The notes under the pieces are model-generated. The model had not been told where the DNA came from and ran no database searches. It worked only from the letters and a program-made list of their open reading frames with translations. From Candidatus Sumerlaeota bacterium (GTDB lineage Bacteria; Sumerlaeota; Sumerlaeia; JAFGJS01), in contig JAFGJS010000054.1 of assembly GCA_016928995.1 (NCBI GenBank), forward strand, positions 1 through 64,000: a stretch of 64,000 bases of DNA. The letters run 5' to 3'. The stretch's first letter is position 1. Every line of letters begins with the position of its first letter. Shown here piece by piece: positions 17,883-27,688 of the stretch. Position numbers and translations under genes: made by a program.

Positions 17883-18454
17883 TCACCCTCCCGATCATCG
17901 GCCGCGGAACCAGCGGCGGCAGCCTGACGCGCCTCGCGCTCGGCCTGCTCCCGCTCGGCCTCAGCCAGCAAAGCCGCCTCGTCCACTTCCTGCGGGGCCA
18001 GCTCTTCGCCTTCCGCGTACGCCTCTTCCAGAACTTGCGCCACCTTCATGTCGCGCTTCACAAATGTCGTGGGGATCGGCAGCTTATGCGCCGCGCGGCG
18101 AAAAGCCTCGCGCGCCATCTCTTCCGTGACGCCGTCCAGCTCATACATGATCCGGCCCGGCTTCACCACGGCGACCCAGCCTTCCGGATTGCCCTTGCCC
18201 TTGCCCATACGCGTTTCCGCCGGCTTCTTCGTCAGCGGCTTGTCCGGAAAAACCCGGATCCACAGACGGCCCTGACGGCGGCAGGCGCGTGTAATCGCCA
18301 CACGCGTCGCCTCGATCTGACGGTTCGAAACCCAGCCCGTCCCCTGCGCCTTCAAGCCGTAGGCGCCGAAGTTCAGCGTCGCGCCGGCCTGCGAATTGCC
18401 GCGCGCGCGGCCTTTGAACATCTTGCGGTGTTTTACCCGTTTTGGAAGCAGCAT
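17879..18454 (-). CDS. rplP: 50S ribosomal protein L16 with acidic C-terminal extension
   Basis: 191 residues; bacterial L16 is usually about 137. The core is complete ([19 protein letters not shown] to [10 protein letters not shown]) and lies near the peptidyl-transferase centre and A-site tRNA. About 54 further residues are Glu/Ala-rich and predicted helical ([20 protein letters not shown]). The stop overlaps the rpmC start, so the tail is genuine in this frame. Confidence 0.95.
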   Translation of the reverse strand: MLLPKRVKHRKMFKGRARGNSQAGATLNFGAYGLKAQGTGWVSNRQIEATRVAITRACRRQGRLWIRVFPDKPLTKKPAETRMGKGKGNPEGWVAVVKPGRIMYELDGVTEEMAREAFRRAAHKLPIPTTFVKRDMKVAQVLEEAYAEGEELAPQEVDEAALLAEAEREQAEREARQAAAAGSAADDREGE

Positions 18455-18513
18455 CGTTCCCTATCCTGAATCTCCGGTCCTCGCCTTAATCGGCCCCTCG
18501 GCCGCGCGGGACT

Positions 18514-19164
18514 TCAGATGATTTTCTTTTCTTTCTCGGGGTTCAGCTTTTCCCCGCGGAAAATCCACACCTTCACCCCGATAAAACCGTACTTCGTCTT
18601 GGCTTCCGTGAAGCCGTAATCAATGTCCGCGCGCAAGGTGTGCAGCGGCACGCGGCCCTCGCGGTACCACTCGCTCCGCGCCATGTCGGATCCGGCCAGC
18701 CGGCCCGCGCAATTGATCTTGACCCCCTGCACGCCGCTCTTCATCGCGCCCATCACGGTCTTCTTCATCGCGCGGCGGAAGGCGATCCGGCGCTCCAACT
18801 GACTCGCCACGTTCTCCGCCACCAGCTGCGCCACCATGTCCGGCTTGCGCACTTCCTCGATGTTGATCATCAGCTGCTTGCCCGTCCGCGTCTGCAGATC
18901 TTTGCGCAGCAGCTCGATCTCGCCGCCCTTGCGTCCGATGATGATCCCCGGACGCGCCGTGTGGATCGTGATCTTCACACGATTGGCCGCCCGCTCGATC
19001 TCCACGCGCGCAATCCCCGCATGATAAAAGCGGCTCTTGATCTCCTTGCGCAGCATGAAATCCTCATGCAGCCATTTCGCATATTCGCGCCGCGAGTACC
19101 AGCGCGATTCCCAGGGCTTCAAATACCCCAGACGAAAACCTATTGGATGGACTTTCTGGCCCAA
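18514..19164 (-). CDS. rpsC: 30S ribosomal protein S3
   Basis: 216 residues. The KH domain is seen ([17 protein letters not shown]), as is the C-terminal domain with [20 protein letters not shown]. Together with S4 and S5 it lines the mRNA entry and unwinds structured mRNA. Starts [13 protein letters not shown] as in all bacteria. Confidence 0.97.
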   Translation of the reverse strand: MGQKVHPIGFRLGYLKPWESRWYSRREYAKWLHEDFMLRKEIKSRFYHAGIARVEIERAANRVKITIHTARPGIIIGRKGGEIELLRKDLQTRTGKQLMINIEEVRKPDMVAQLVAENVASQLERRIAFRRAMKKTVMGAMKSGVQGVKINCAGRLAGSDMARSEWYREGRVPLHTLRADIDYGFTEAKTKYGFIGVKVWIFRGEKLNPEKEKKII

Positions 19165-19181
19165 AGTTCGCCTCCTGCCTT

Positions 19182-19550
19182 TTACGACTCAGTTAATGTC
19201 AGCCGCACATGGCTCGTGCGCTTGAGAATGCGGCCCGCGCGACCATACGCGCGCGGATGCCAACGCTTCATGATTGGCCCGGAATCGACCTGGATGTCGC
19301 CGACGAGCAGCTCATCCGTATTGATCGCCGGATCGCCATGCTTCGCATTCGCCACCGCCGACTTCAGCAGCCGGTCGATATGCGGCACAACTCCCGGCTT
19401 CAAGGTGAACGCAAGGACGTTCCGCGCCTCAGCCACGGACTTGCCGCGAATCGCATCCGCGATAAGCCGCACCTTGCGCGGCGCCACACGCAAATAGCGC
19501 ATTTGCGCCTCCGCCACCTTGATCCGCGCCGATGTGTTTTTCCTTGCCAT
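19182..19550 (-). CDS. rplV: 50S ribosomal protein L22
   Basis: 122 residues from [11 protein letters not shown] at 19550; an in-frame TTG at 19571 is less likely. GAGGGG lies about 8-13 nt upstream of the ATG. The exit-tunnel loop is recognisable ([21 protein letters not shown]). Confidence 0.94.
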   Translation of the reverse strand: MARKNTSARIKVAEAQMRYLRVAPRKVRLIADAIRGKSVAEARNVLAFTLKPGVVPHIDRLLKSAVANAKHGDPAINTDELLVGDIQVDSGPIMKRWHPRAYGRAGRILKRTSHVRLTLTES

Positions 19551-19591
19551 GATTGCAACGCCCCTCGTCAATTCTCTCGGTTCGAGCTTAA

Positions 19592-19873
19592 TTATTTCTT
19601 GACCGTCTTCGCTGACTTGCCGCCGTGACCCTTGAATGTCCGCGTCGCCGCGAACTCGCCCAGCTTGTGCCCCACCATGTTCTCATTGATGAACACTGGC
19701 ACGAAGCCCTTGCCGTTATGCACGGCCAGCGTATGGCCCACCATCTCCGGCGATATCATCGAACGGCGCGACCACGTTTTAATCACGCGCTTCTCGCCGC
19801 TGTTTTCCAGCGCGCCAATCCGCTTCAGCAGCTTCTCGCTGATATACGGGCCTTTTTTGAGCGACCTTGGCAT
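19592..19873 (-). CDS. rpsS: 30S ribosomal protein S19
   Basis: 93 residues, full length. [19 protein letters not shown] and [29 protein letters not shown] are diagnostic (split here only by a few residues). Works in the 30S head with S13. Confidence 0.97.
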   Translation of the reverse strand: MPRSLKKGPYISEKLLKRIGALENSGEKRVIKTWSRRSMISPEMVGHTLAVHNGKGFVPVFINENMVGHKLGEFAATRTFKGHGGKSAKTVKK

Positions 19874-19891
19874 AATTGCTCCCTCAAATCC

Positions 19892-20722
19892 TTATTTCTG
19901 GTTCCGGCGGCGGATGATCAGCCGCGACGATTCTTTTTTCTTATTGCGAGTCTTCAATCCGCGGGTCGGCTTGCCCCAAGGTGTGCACGGAATCCGGCCG
20001 CCCGAACTCTTCCCTTCGCCGCCGCCCATCGGATGATCCACCGGGTTTTTCACCACGCCGCGGACATGCGGACGGCGCCCCAGCCAGCGGCTGCGGCCGG
20101 CCTTCCCGATGGAGATATTGAAATGATCCGTATTCCCCACCTGACCCAGCGTCGCGCGGCAATTCAGCGAAGTCATGCGCATCTCGCCCGAAGGCAGGCG
20201 CAAAATCGCGTTTCCGCCTTCCTTGCCCACCAGCTGAATCGCAACGCCCGCCGAACGGCCCATCTGCGCGCCCTTGAGCGGCTTCAGCTCCACGCAGTGC
20301 ACCATCGAGCCCACCGGGATGTTGCGCAACGGCAGACAATTGCCGACCTGGATTTCCGCATCCGGTCCGCTCATCACCTGCTGCCCGACCTTCAGCCCCA
20401 GCGGAGCGAGGATGTACACCTTCTCGCCGTCCGCGTAGTGCAGCAGCGCAATATGCGAAGTCCGGTTCGGATCATACTCGATCGACGCCACCTTCGCCGG
20501 CACGCCGTCTTTACGGCGCTTGAAATCAATCGTGCGAAAGCGCCGTTTATGGCCGCCGCCGATATTGATCGACGTGTTGCGCCCACGGTTATTCCGGCCG
20601 CCCGTCTTGCACAGACCTCGCGTCAGGGACTTCTCCGGCGAACGCTTCGTCACTTCCTCGTGCGTCAGCGTCGTCATCGTCCGGCGGCTCGCCGTATACG
20701 GCTTGTAAGTCTTAATGCCCAT
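19892..20722 (-). CDS. rplB: 50S ribosomal protein L2
   Basis: 276 residues. The catalytic-core contact region is present ([20 protein letters not shown] near the C-terminus, with the conserved histidine). Begins [17 protein letters not shown]. Preceded by a 121-nt gap with an imperfect hairpin built from hexamer-type repeats, an unusual spacer inside an S10 operon. Confidence 0.97.
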   Translation of the reverse strand: MGIKTYKPYTASRRTMTTLTHEEVTKRSPEKSLTRGLCKTGGRNNRGRNTSINIGGGHKRRFRTIDFKRRKDGVPAKVASIEYDPNRTSHIALLHYADGEKVYILAPLGLKVGQQVMSGPDAEIQVGNCLPLRNIPVGSMVHCVELKPLKGAQMGRSAGVAIQLVGKEGGNAILRLPSGEMRMTSLNCRATLGQVGNTDHFNISIGKAGRSRWLGRRPHVRGVVKNPVDHPMGGGEGKSSGGRIPCTPWGKPTRGLKTRNKKKESSRLIIRRRNQK

Positions 20723-20739
20723 CTTTTCCCGGCTCCAAC

Positions 20740-20816
20740 TTGCTCTTGCTCTTGCGCTTGGCCCCGCCCGGCTGAATTCGCCGCCCCGCTCAGGCCAAAG
20801 GCACGAGCAGGAGCAA
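20740..20816. repeat. Imperfect inverted repeat with GCTCTT hexamers between rplW and rplB
   Basis: The left arm (20740-20763) contains TTGCTCTTGCTCTTGC; the right arm (20793-20816) is its imperfect complement, with GGCC at the inner ends. It would form a long stem in the message just before the rplB start and is built from the same hexamer type as the array upstream of dat. Confidence 0.7.
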
Positions 20817-20843
20817 AAAATCTCCTGATTGCGCCTTGCTTAA

Positions 20844-21128
20844 TTAATACACATGAATATCCTGGCCCGGCTCCAGCGTCACGATCGCCTTCTTCCAACT
20901 CGGCCGGCGGCCCTGCACGTAACGCAAACGGCGCTTCTTGCCCAGCATATTGATAGTGTTCACCTTGCGTACTTTTACGTTATAATGAATCTCCACCGCG
21001 CGGCGGATCTCCACTTTATTCGCGCCCGGCTGCACGCGAAAGACGTACTGCTTCGGATCCGACTCCGACAACTGCGAAGCCTTCTCCGTGATCACCGGAC
21101 GGATTAAAATTTCATACGGGCTTTTCAT
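20844..21128 (-). CDS. rplW: 50S ribosomal protein L23
   Basis: 94 residues from MKSPYEILIRPVITEKAS at 21128, preceded by GGAGG; a longer frame from 21179 has no support. Docking site at the exit tunnel for trigger factor and SRP. Its start overlaps the rplD stop (ATGA, 21125-21128). Confidence 0.96.
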   Translation of the reverse strand: MKSPYEILIRPVITEKASQLSESDPKQYVFRVQPGANKVEIRRAVEIHYNVKVRKVNTINMLGKKRRLRYVQGRRPSWKKAIVTLEPGQDIHVY

Positions 21129-21781
21129 CCAAAAACCTCCTCGATCCGGGCCAGCGATCCTCGCGTCGCCACCAAACAATCGCTGGTCAGCAGGTCGAAG
21201 ATATTCAAACTCCCCGGCGTCGCCACAGTCACATGCGGCAGGTTGCGCAAACTCAACAGCACATTGCGCGAAGCCTCGGTATACTCGCCCTGCTCATCCC
21301 TCTGTGCATCAAAGACCACCAAAATGCGGCCCTTCGCGCCCAATTCTTCAAGCTGCGCCGCCATCTGCCTGGTCGAAGGCTCCTCCACCTTCAGCTCATC
21401 GATGGCAAACAGCGCCTCGCCGCGTTGGAACTCCGACAATGCGCCCAGTAAAGCCTGACGGCGCATCTTCTTGTTCACGCGCTGCGTGTAACGATGCGGC
21501 CGCGGCCCAAAGGCGATGCCGCCGCCCGGACGCAACGGACTATTAATGTCCCCCGCGCGAGCATTGCCGGTTCCCTTCTGCTTGAACAGCTTCCGGCGGC
21601 TGCCCGAAACCTCGCCGCGGCTCTTGGCCTTATGCGTGCCCAAACGCTGATTCGCCAAAAAAGCGTCCAGCGTCTGACGCACACAATTGGCGTTCAATTC
21701 CACGCCCAGCACGCCCTCGCTGACGTCCATCGTGCCGGCTTTATTGCCCTTGGCATCCAGAATGTTCACCACTACAGGCAT
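21125..21781 (-). CDS. rplD: 50S ribosomal protein L4
   Basis: 218 residues. The tunnel-lining loop is visible (KQKGTGNARAGDINSPLRPGGGIAFGPRPH). In enterobacteria L4 controls the S10 operon; no matching leader could be identified here. Coupled to rplW by a four-base overlap. Confidence 0.96.
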   Translation of the reverse strand: MPVVVNILDAKGNKAGTMDVSEGVLGVELNANCVRQTLDAFLANQRLGTHKAKSRGEVSGSRRKLFKQKGTGNARAGDINSPLRPGGGIAFGPRPHRYTQRVNKKMRRQALLGALSEFQRGEALFAIDELKVEEPSTRQMAAQLEELGAKGRILVVFDAQRDEQGEYTEASRNVLLSLRNLPHVTVATPGSLNIFDLLTSDCLVATRGSLARIEEVFG

Positions 21782-21828
21782 TGCCCTAGTCCCGTGTTCC
21801 TATAAGATTGGTCGCCTACGATCCGCTA

Positions 21829-22467
21829 CTACGACCGCTTGGCTTTCACCGACTTGCGAATAATCACCATGCCGTTCGCGCTGCCCGGCACGGAACCCCT
21901 CACCGCGATAATGTTCGTCGACTTGTCGCGCTTCATGATCTTCAGACCCTGGGCCGTCATGCGCTTATTGCCCATCTGCCCAGGAAGCCGCTTCCCCTTC
22001 ATCACCCGCGAAGGATCCGCCGACATGCCCATCGAACCAACCCGGCGATGATACATCGAACCGTGCGACTCCGGGCCGCGATGCTGACCATGCCGCTTGA
22101 TCACGCCCTGGAAACCCCGGCCTTTCGATGTCCCCACGATGTCAACCTTTTCGCCGTCTTCGAAAATATCCAAATCCAGCGTCTGGCCGACCTCATAGCG
22201 ATCCGGATCGTTGATCCGAACCTCCCGCACATAGCGGCACGCCTTGCTGTTGCTCGGCGCCAAATGCCCCGCCATCGGCCGCGTGATCTTATTCTCACGC
22301 GCATCCCCAAAACCGAGCTGCAGGGCGTTATATCCGTCAGTGGAAACGACTTTCTTCTGAAGAACAACGCATGGACCGGCCTCAATGAGCGTCACCGGCG
22401 CCAAAACGCCGCTCTCATCAAAGCACTGAGTCATTCCCAGCTTTCGTCCAATGAGTCCCAGTGTCAT
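21829..22467 (-). CDS. rplC: 50S ribosomal protein L3
   Basis: 212 residues. LGLIGRKLGMTQCFDESG and the central loop GRGFQGVIKRHGQHRGPESHG with the modified-Gln region are diagnostic. Assembly initiator binding near the peptidyl-transferase centre. Confidence 0.97.
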   Translation of the reverse strand: MTLGLIGRKLGMTQCFDESGVLAPVTLIEAGPCVVLQKKVVSTDGYNALQLGFGDARENKITRPMAGHLAPSNSKACRYVREVRINDPDRYEVGQTLDLDIFEDGEKVDIVGTSKGRGFQGVIKRHGQHRGPESHGSMYHRRVGSMGMSADPSRVMKGKRLPGQMGNKRMTAQGLKIMKRDKSTNIIAVRGSVPGSANGMVIIRKSVKAKRS

Positions 22468-22624
22468 GATTCGGCTTGCCTCTTCCTAAGTTCTCAACTC
22501 TCCGGCGCCGGCTGTAAATCAACGTTACCGTCCGGAGAAGTCCGCCGGCATGCCAGGCGCCCCATCTTGCATCGCCCCAACAGCGGCCGGCTCATACTGA
22601 AATTCCCAGTTCGCCGCGCGCAAA

Positions 22625-22942
22625 CTACGCCAACAGCTTGATATCCACATGCACGCCCGCAGGCAAATCCAGATCCTTCAGCGAATCCAACGTCTTCTGC
22701 GTTGGCTCTAAAATATCGATCAACCGCTTATGATTGCGCATTTCAAACTGATCCCGCGATTTCTTGTCCACATGCGGCGAACGCAGCACGGTGTAACGAT
22801 TAATCCGCGTCGGAAGCGGAATCGGACCGCGCACTTTCGCCCCGCTCCGGCGCGCCGTGTCCACGATATCCTGCACCGACATATCCAGCAAACGGTGATC
22901 GAACGCCCGTAAATTGATGCGTATTTTTTGACCGACAGCCAT
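22625..22942 (-). CDS. rpsJ: 30S ribosomal protein S10
   Basis: 105 residues. [25 protein letters not shown] and [34 protein letters not shown] match the family. Also the NusE subunit of antitermination complexes. A 157-nt gap follows before rplC. Confidence 0.97.
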   Translation of the reverse strand: MAVGQKIRINLRAFDHRLLDMSVQDIVDTARRSGAKVRGPIPLPTRINRYTVLRSPHVDKKSRDQFEMRNHKRLIDILEPTQKTLDSLKDLDLPAGVHVDIKLLA

Positions 22943-23024
22943 GTCTCCGCAGTCTTTCCATCATCGCGCTCAAACCGGCGATGAATTTAAATTCGGCGCA
23001 CACGCGCCCATCTTGACATAAGAA

Positions 23025-23057
23025 AGCGAGGCCGCTCCGGAAAGAGCAGACCCCGCT
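23025..23057 (-). terminator. Hairpin between tuf and rpsJ, possible leaky terminator
   Basis: On the minus strand, 23057-23044 pairs with 23037-23025 (13-14 bp with one bulge) and is followed by TTTCTTAT, ten nt after the tuf stop. The weak T-run suggests partial termination, letting EF-Tu be made in excess of the ribosomal proteins. Confidence 0.5.
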
Positions 23058-23067
23058 GCTTGTGTTG

Positions 23068-24258
<1,191 letters not shown>

Positions 24259-24682
24259 TTGAGAAGCCTCCCAAGGTTATGACTGATTTTCTCATCACCG
24301 AGTATTATATTGTTAATTTCGCTGCTTTATATCCCGCTCAAGCCACTGCCCGCCATTCCGCCGAAGAATCTTCTCCGCCGGTTCGCGGCCGCACTGCGCC
24401 TCATGATGTCCCGCTCAAACTTGTCTGACAGTAATCCCTGATCTAGAAGAGCGACCCCGCAACCGCCGGGTTCCAGTCTGAAATTATCGCTCTCCGCGAA
24501 GTAGCCCTCGTCTTCTTTTCCTAGCAGTCGATTCGTGAGGCCGGGCCCCAAGCCCGAAGTCTCAAGGATGAGGGAATCCTGAGACGGAATCCAACCATTC
24601 AATATCAGCGTCTTTCGCGCAAATCCCGTAAATCAAAGGTTTCCGCCTTTATTCAAGGCCGTCTTGCCGCGAAAGGAAGGGG
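24259..24682 (-). other. Long tuf leader region
   Basis: About 420 nt between the promoter-like site and tuf. One hairpin (GTCTCAAGGAT paired with ATCCTGAGAC, about 24569-24596) is clear. A 91-codon frame (24327-24602) with a TTG start and no Shine-Dalgarno is not convincing. A TATAAT hexamer at 24304-24309 (minus) could be a second, tuf-proximal -10 box but lacks a -35. No tRNA T-arm was found. Confidence 0.45.
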
Positions 24683-24711
24683 ATTCAATACAAACGCCTT
24701 GGATGAGTCAA
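24683..24711 (-). promoter_or_regulatory. Sigma-70-type promoter of the tuf/ribosomal superoperon
   Basis: On the minus strand TTGACT (24711-24706), a 17-bp spacer and TTGAAT (24688-24683). Immediately upstream (24712-24741) are phased A and T tracts that look like an UP element. The position and quality fit a strongly expressed operon. Confidence 0.55.
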
Positions 24712-24804
24712 CAAAAAAAAACGCTTTTTTGCTTTTTTTTTCGCGACGGCCGCCGAGGGCGTAAATCACGCTCCATCAAATATAAATCAAGCGGAAAAGC
24801 GGTG

Positions 24805-25044
24805 CTATAAATAGGCGATAGTGGCGCCGCCCCCAATCAACACAATGCTGCCAGCCAGAAGACAGGCGGCGTATTTACATTCATCCCAGTTCAGACAGAT
24901 ATAAAGCAGCATCAAGGGCCAAAGCGCCATGCAACATACGCCCCATGAAATGCTATCGGAAAAAATGAGACACACAATCCACACCACGGCGACGCTGCAC
25001 ATAAACAGACCCAGCAGAAGCATCAATTTCCCCAAAATCACCAT
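24805..25044 (-). CDS. Small membrane protein of unknown function
   Basis: 79 residues from MVILGKLMLLLGLF at 25044, chosen because AGGGGA precedes it; longer frames start at 25077 (ATG) or 25110 (TTG). Three hydrophobic segments cover nearly the whole chain, with a short loop NWDECKY before the last. No family recognised and no clear partner; it stands alone between tuf and the MerR gene. Confidence 0.5.
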   Translation of the reverse strand: MVILGKLMLLLGLFMCSVAVVWIVCLIFSDSISWGVCCMALWPLMLLYICLNWDECKYAACLLAGSIVLIGGGATIAYL

Positions 25045-25186
25045 CGTTGCATCCCCTATTCCAAAAATAATCCACATTCCAGCCGGAAAACATCCGTCAA
25101 TCGCAAACAACTAAATATAAGCCGACGGAAAATGCAATGCAATTCTCGCCGTTCCTTGCATATCCACGCTGCATGTCAAACCGGAC

Positions 25187-25993
25187 TCACCGGACCAGGA
25201 GCTGAATCTCGGTCCGGTAGTTCCTCGGATTGCCTTTGAAGATCATACCGGGGCCTTTTAGATATACCTCGCGCGTGGGCAGAATGATCTCCAGCCCGCG
25301 CTCCTTCACGTATTTCAGAATTTTCTCGTACGATCGTCCCAGCTGATCATAAGGCCCCCGGTGCAATAGCGAAAAACAACGCCCTCCCGTCAGCTCTCGC
25401 ACGGCAACGCCCTCCGTCTCCACGTGCTTCCGGACCGGCATGCACGCCTCGAAGTCCGCGTCTTCTTCCTTGTACTCCCCGTCATAATAGAGGCAGAGCG
25501 GCTTGCCGCAGATATAGCGCCCCAGTTTCTTGCCGATTCGCGAAAATCCCTGACCGCAATCGCTGTACTTCCCCCTCATGCGCACACCGGCGATCAGCAT
25601 CGGCTCAATATTTTTTTCCTCGACCTCATAGTCGGCTTGTTTCATCAGTCTTCGCGCCTCCTGTTCATTCTGGATGATGGCGTTCAACGACGCGGTGACA
25701 TTTCTCAACGCCGCGAGCTCCGCATCGACCGCTTCCCTGCGCGCCTGCAAGTAATCCAGAATCTCCTGATCATCCGTGTATTGCCCCAGGATCGTCTGAA
25801 TCTCGCTCAGCGAAAATCCAAACTCCCTCAGCCGGACGATCACCCGCGCCATTTCCACGTCCCGCTCATTATAATAGCGGTATCCCGTCCTCGACTGGAC
25901 AAAAGAAGGACGCAACAGTTCCTTCTCATGATACAGCCGCAACGCCTTGATCGAAATGCCCGTGATTCTGGAAAACTCGCCGATCGAAAACAT
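25187..25993 (-). CDS. MerR-family regulator with GyrI-like effector-binding domain
   Basis: 268 residues. N-terminal winged helix (MFSIGEFSRITGISIKALRLYH, then TGYRYYNERD), a coiled-coil dimerisation helix (about 75-120, LEYLQARREAVDAELAAL-like), and a C-terminal GyrI/AraC-effector-type domain (about 130-268, RGPYDQLGRSYEKILKYVKE and a closing TEIQLLV). This is the BmrR/BltR layout: such proteins bind lipophilic cations and activate efflux genes from promoters with 19-bp spacers. No efflux gene is adjacent, so the target lies elsewhere or is itself. Confidence 0.85.
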   Translation of the reverse strand: MFSIGEFSRITGISIKALRLYHEKELLRPSFVQSRTGYRYYNERDVEMARVIVRLREFGFSLSEIQTILGQYTDDQEILDYLQARREAVDAELAALRNVTASLNAIIQNEQEARRLMKQADYEVEEKNIEPMLIAGVRMRGKYSDCGQGFSRIGKKLGRYICGKPLCLYYDGEYKEEDADFEACMPVRKHVETEGVAVRELTGGRCFSLLHRGPYDQLGRSYEKILKYVKERGLEIILPTREVYLKGPGMIFKGNPRNYRTEIQLLVR

Positions 25994-26081
25994 TTATCCG
26001 CGCCTGGAATGATCATTGGAGTCTGCGCCCTCCCCCAAGGGGAGACTCAAGAAAAAAACTACCCCTGAAACTAATTTTTTT

Positions 26082-26155
26082 ACCACAACGACACAACGCC
26101 ACGACGAATTTTTTTTACTCTGTGACCTCTGTGTCTCAGTGTGATTATTTCTGTC
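26082..26155. repeat. Degenerate CACAGAGG / CAACGACAC-type intergenic repeat
   Basis: ACCACAACGACACAACGCCACGACG, T8, then ACTCTGTGACCTCTGTGTCTCAGTG. Low-complexity strings of this kind occur between genes in many unrelated bacteria. Sits between the MerR gene and the end of ccsA; the T-rich part could end the ccsA message in neither clear orientation. Confidence 0.5.
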
Positions 26156-26167
26156 TGGAACTCGCTC

Positions 26168-27688
26168 TCACGCCGCGTAGCTATGCAGCCCGCTCAGCAG
26201 CAAATTCACGCCGAGATACGTGAACAGCACCGCCGCGAAGCCGATAATCGACAAAATCGCCGACCACAACCCGCGCCCTTTCGGCAGAAAACGCACATGC
26301 AGATAAATGCCGTAAATCACCCAGGTGATCGCCGACCACGTCTCCTTCGGATCGAACGCCCACGGACGCCCCCAGGCTGTCGCGGCCCACACCGCGCCCG
26401 TGATGATCCCGATCGTCAGCAACGGAAATCCCACCGCGATGATGCGGTAGTTGAAAAAATCGAGGCGCTTCAGCTCCAGATACGGCCGCTCGATTTTAAA
26501 CGCATGACAAATCACGTAGAGCACGCTGACCATGAACGACAGCGCAAACGCCGAATAGCTCAACATGATCGTGATCACATGATACGTCAGCCACGACGAC
26601 TGCAACGCAGGCATCAACGGACGCAGCTCGCTGTTCATCACCGGCATCTTATCCGCCAGCACCAGGCAGATGAAGCCCAGCAGCGCCCCGCAAGCCCCGG
26701 CCAGCCGGTTTTTGGTTTTCACGTCGAACACAATGGCGAAAAAAATCATCCCCGCAATCGCGAAGACAAACGACTCATACAGATTGGAAAGCGGCGCGCG
26801 CCCCGCGATCAACCAGCGCAGCCCCATGCCGCAAAGATGCAGCGCCAGTCCGGCGCTCAGCAAGCCGATCACCGCCTGCCACATCCCCTCGCGCCGGAAC
26901 ACCAGCACCCCCAGGCTGCAGAGAAACGCGAAGAGATACAACACGAAACTCCACCGCAACGGCTTCATCTTGGTATAGAGCCTATCGGCCGCAAGACCGC
27001 GCAGATCGCCGCCAGCCCGCTCCACGCCCTGCCTGTTCAGCGCAGCCAGCCGCCCAGCGGCCGCATTAAAGCGTTCCGCATCGCCATCCCGATACGCCGC
27101 ACAAACCTCCCGCCACGCCTCAACAATTTCCGTTCCGCCCGGAACAGTCTCAGCCTCCGAATCCAGCGGCGAAAACCATGTCGCGCCATCCCCTTTCACC
27201 GGAATCAGCGCCAACTCTTCTTCGGCGTGGATGAACGCCTGATCGCTGAGCAGCAGTTTCCGCACGCCCTTGCCCAGCGGACCTGAAGCCTCGCTATGCT
27301 GCCACAAATATTGAATGCTCTCCCGGCTGCTTAAATCGCTCACGCTCACGCGCCGGTACTTTTCCTTCGTCAGATTAAAAAACGCCACCAGTTCCGGATG
27401 ATCCACGCGAATCACTCGCCGGTCGCGCCATTCCTCCGGCTGCGCAATAATCTCCAGCAACGTCTCAATCGGATGCCGCCCTTCGAAAACCGCCTTGCCC
27501 GTGATCGCCTGCGCCCGCTCCGACGCGTAAGTCAACAGCGTCTTCACAGAACCGAAGTCCTGCACGGCCACGCCCTCCAGCGCGGCGTAATCGAACTCTC
27601 CAGTCTTCGCCAAGCCCATCAGCGCGCCGCCCGCCAGCATCGCCAGCGTCAAAAACAATATCGTCATCCAATGCCGTTGTAGCTTCAT
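26168..27688 (-). CDS. ccsA: Cytochrome c assembly protein CcsA/ResC
   Basis: 506 residues from MKLQRHW at 27688; the upstream extension to 27934 lies inside ccsB and has no family support. An N-terminal anchor is followed by a soluble domain of about 200 residues (extracytoplasmic by analogy), then eight or so helices. The tryptophan-rich heme-handling motif WGRPWAFDPKETW (439-451) and flanking LHVR are diagnostic. With CcsB it exports heme and attaches it to apocytochromes c (system II). The start overlaps the ccsB stop (ATGA), with GGAG upstream. Confidence 0.92.
   Translation of the reverse strand: MKLQRHWMTILFLTLAMLAGGALMGLAKTGEFDYAALEGVAVQDFGSVKTLLTYASERAQAITGKAVFEGRHPIETLLEIIAQPEEWRDRRVIRVDHPELVAFFNLTKEKYRRVSVSDLSSRESIQYLWQHSEASGPLGKGVRKLLLSDQAFIHAEEELALIPVKGDGATWFSPLDSEAETVPGGTEIVEAWREVCAAYRDGDAERFNAAAGRLAALNRQGVERAGGDLRGLAADRLYTKMKPLRWSFVLYLFAFLCSLGVLVFRREGMWQAVIGLLSAGLALHLCGMGLRWLIAGRAPLSNLYESFVFAIAGMIFFAIVFDVKTKNRLAGACGALLGFICLVLADKMPVMNSELRPLMPALQSSWLTYHVITIMLSYSAFALSFMVSVLYVICHAFKIERPYLELKRLDFFNYRIIAVGFPLLTIGIITGAVWAATAWGRPWAFDPKETWSAITWVIYGIYLHVRFLPKGRGLWSAILSIIGFAAVLFTYLGVNLLLSGLHSYAA

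Noticed and set aside
24327-24602. 91-codon minus-strand frame upstream of tuf
   Set aside because: TTG start, no Shine-Dalgarno, lies in the presumed leader and includes a hairpin; the translation looks somewhat protein-like but nothing supports it.
24300-24720. Possible tRNA genes upstream of tuf, as in E. coli tufB
   Set aside because: No T-arm with GTTCRANYC and no acceptor pairing found on either strand.
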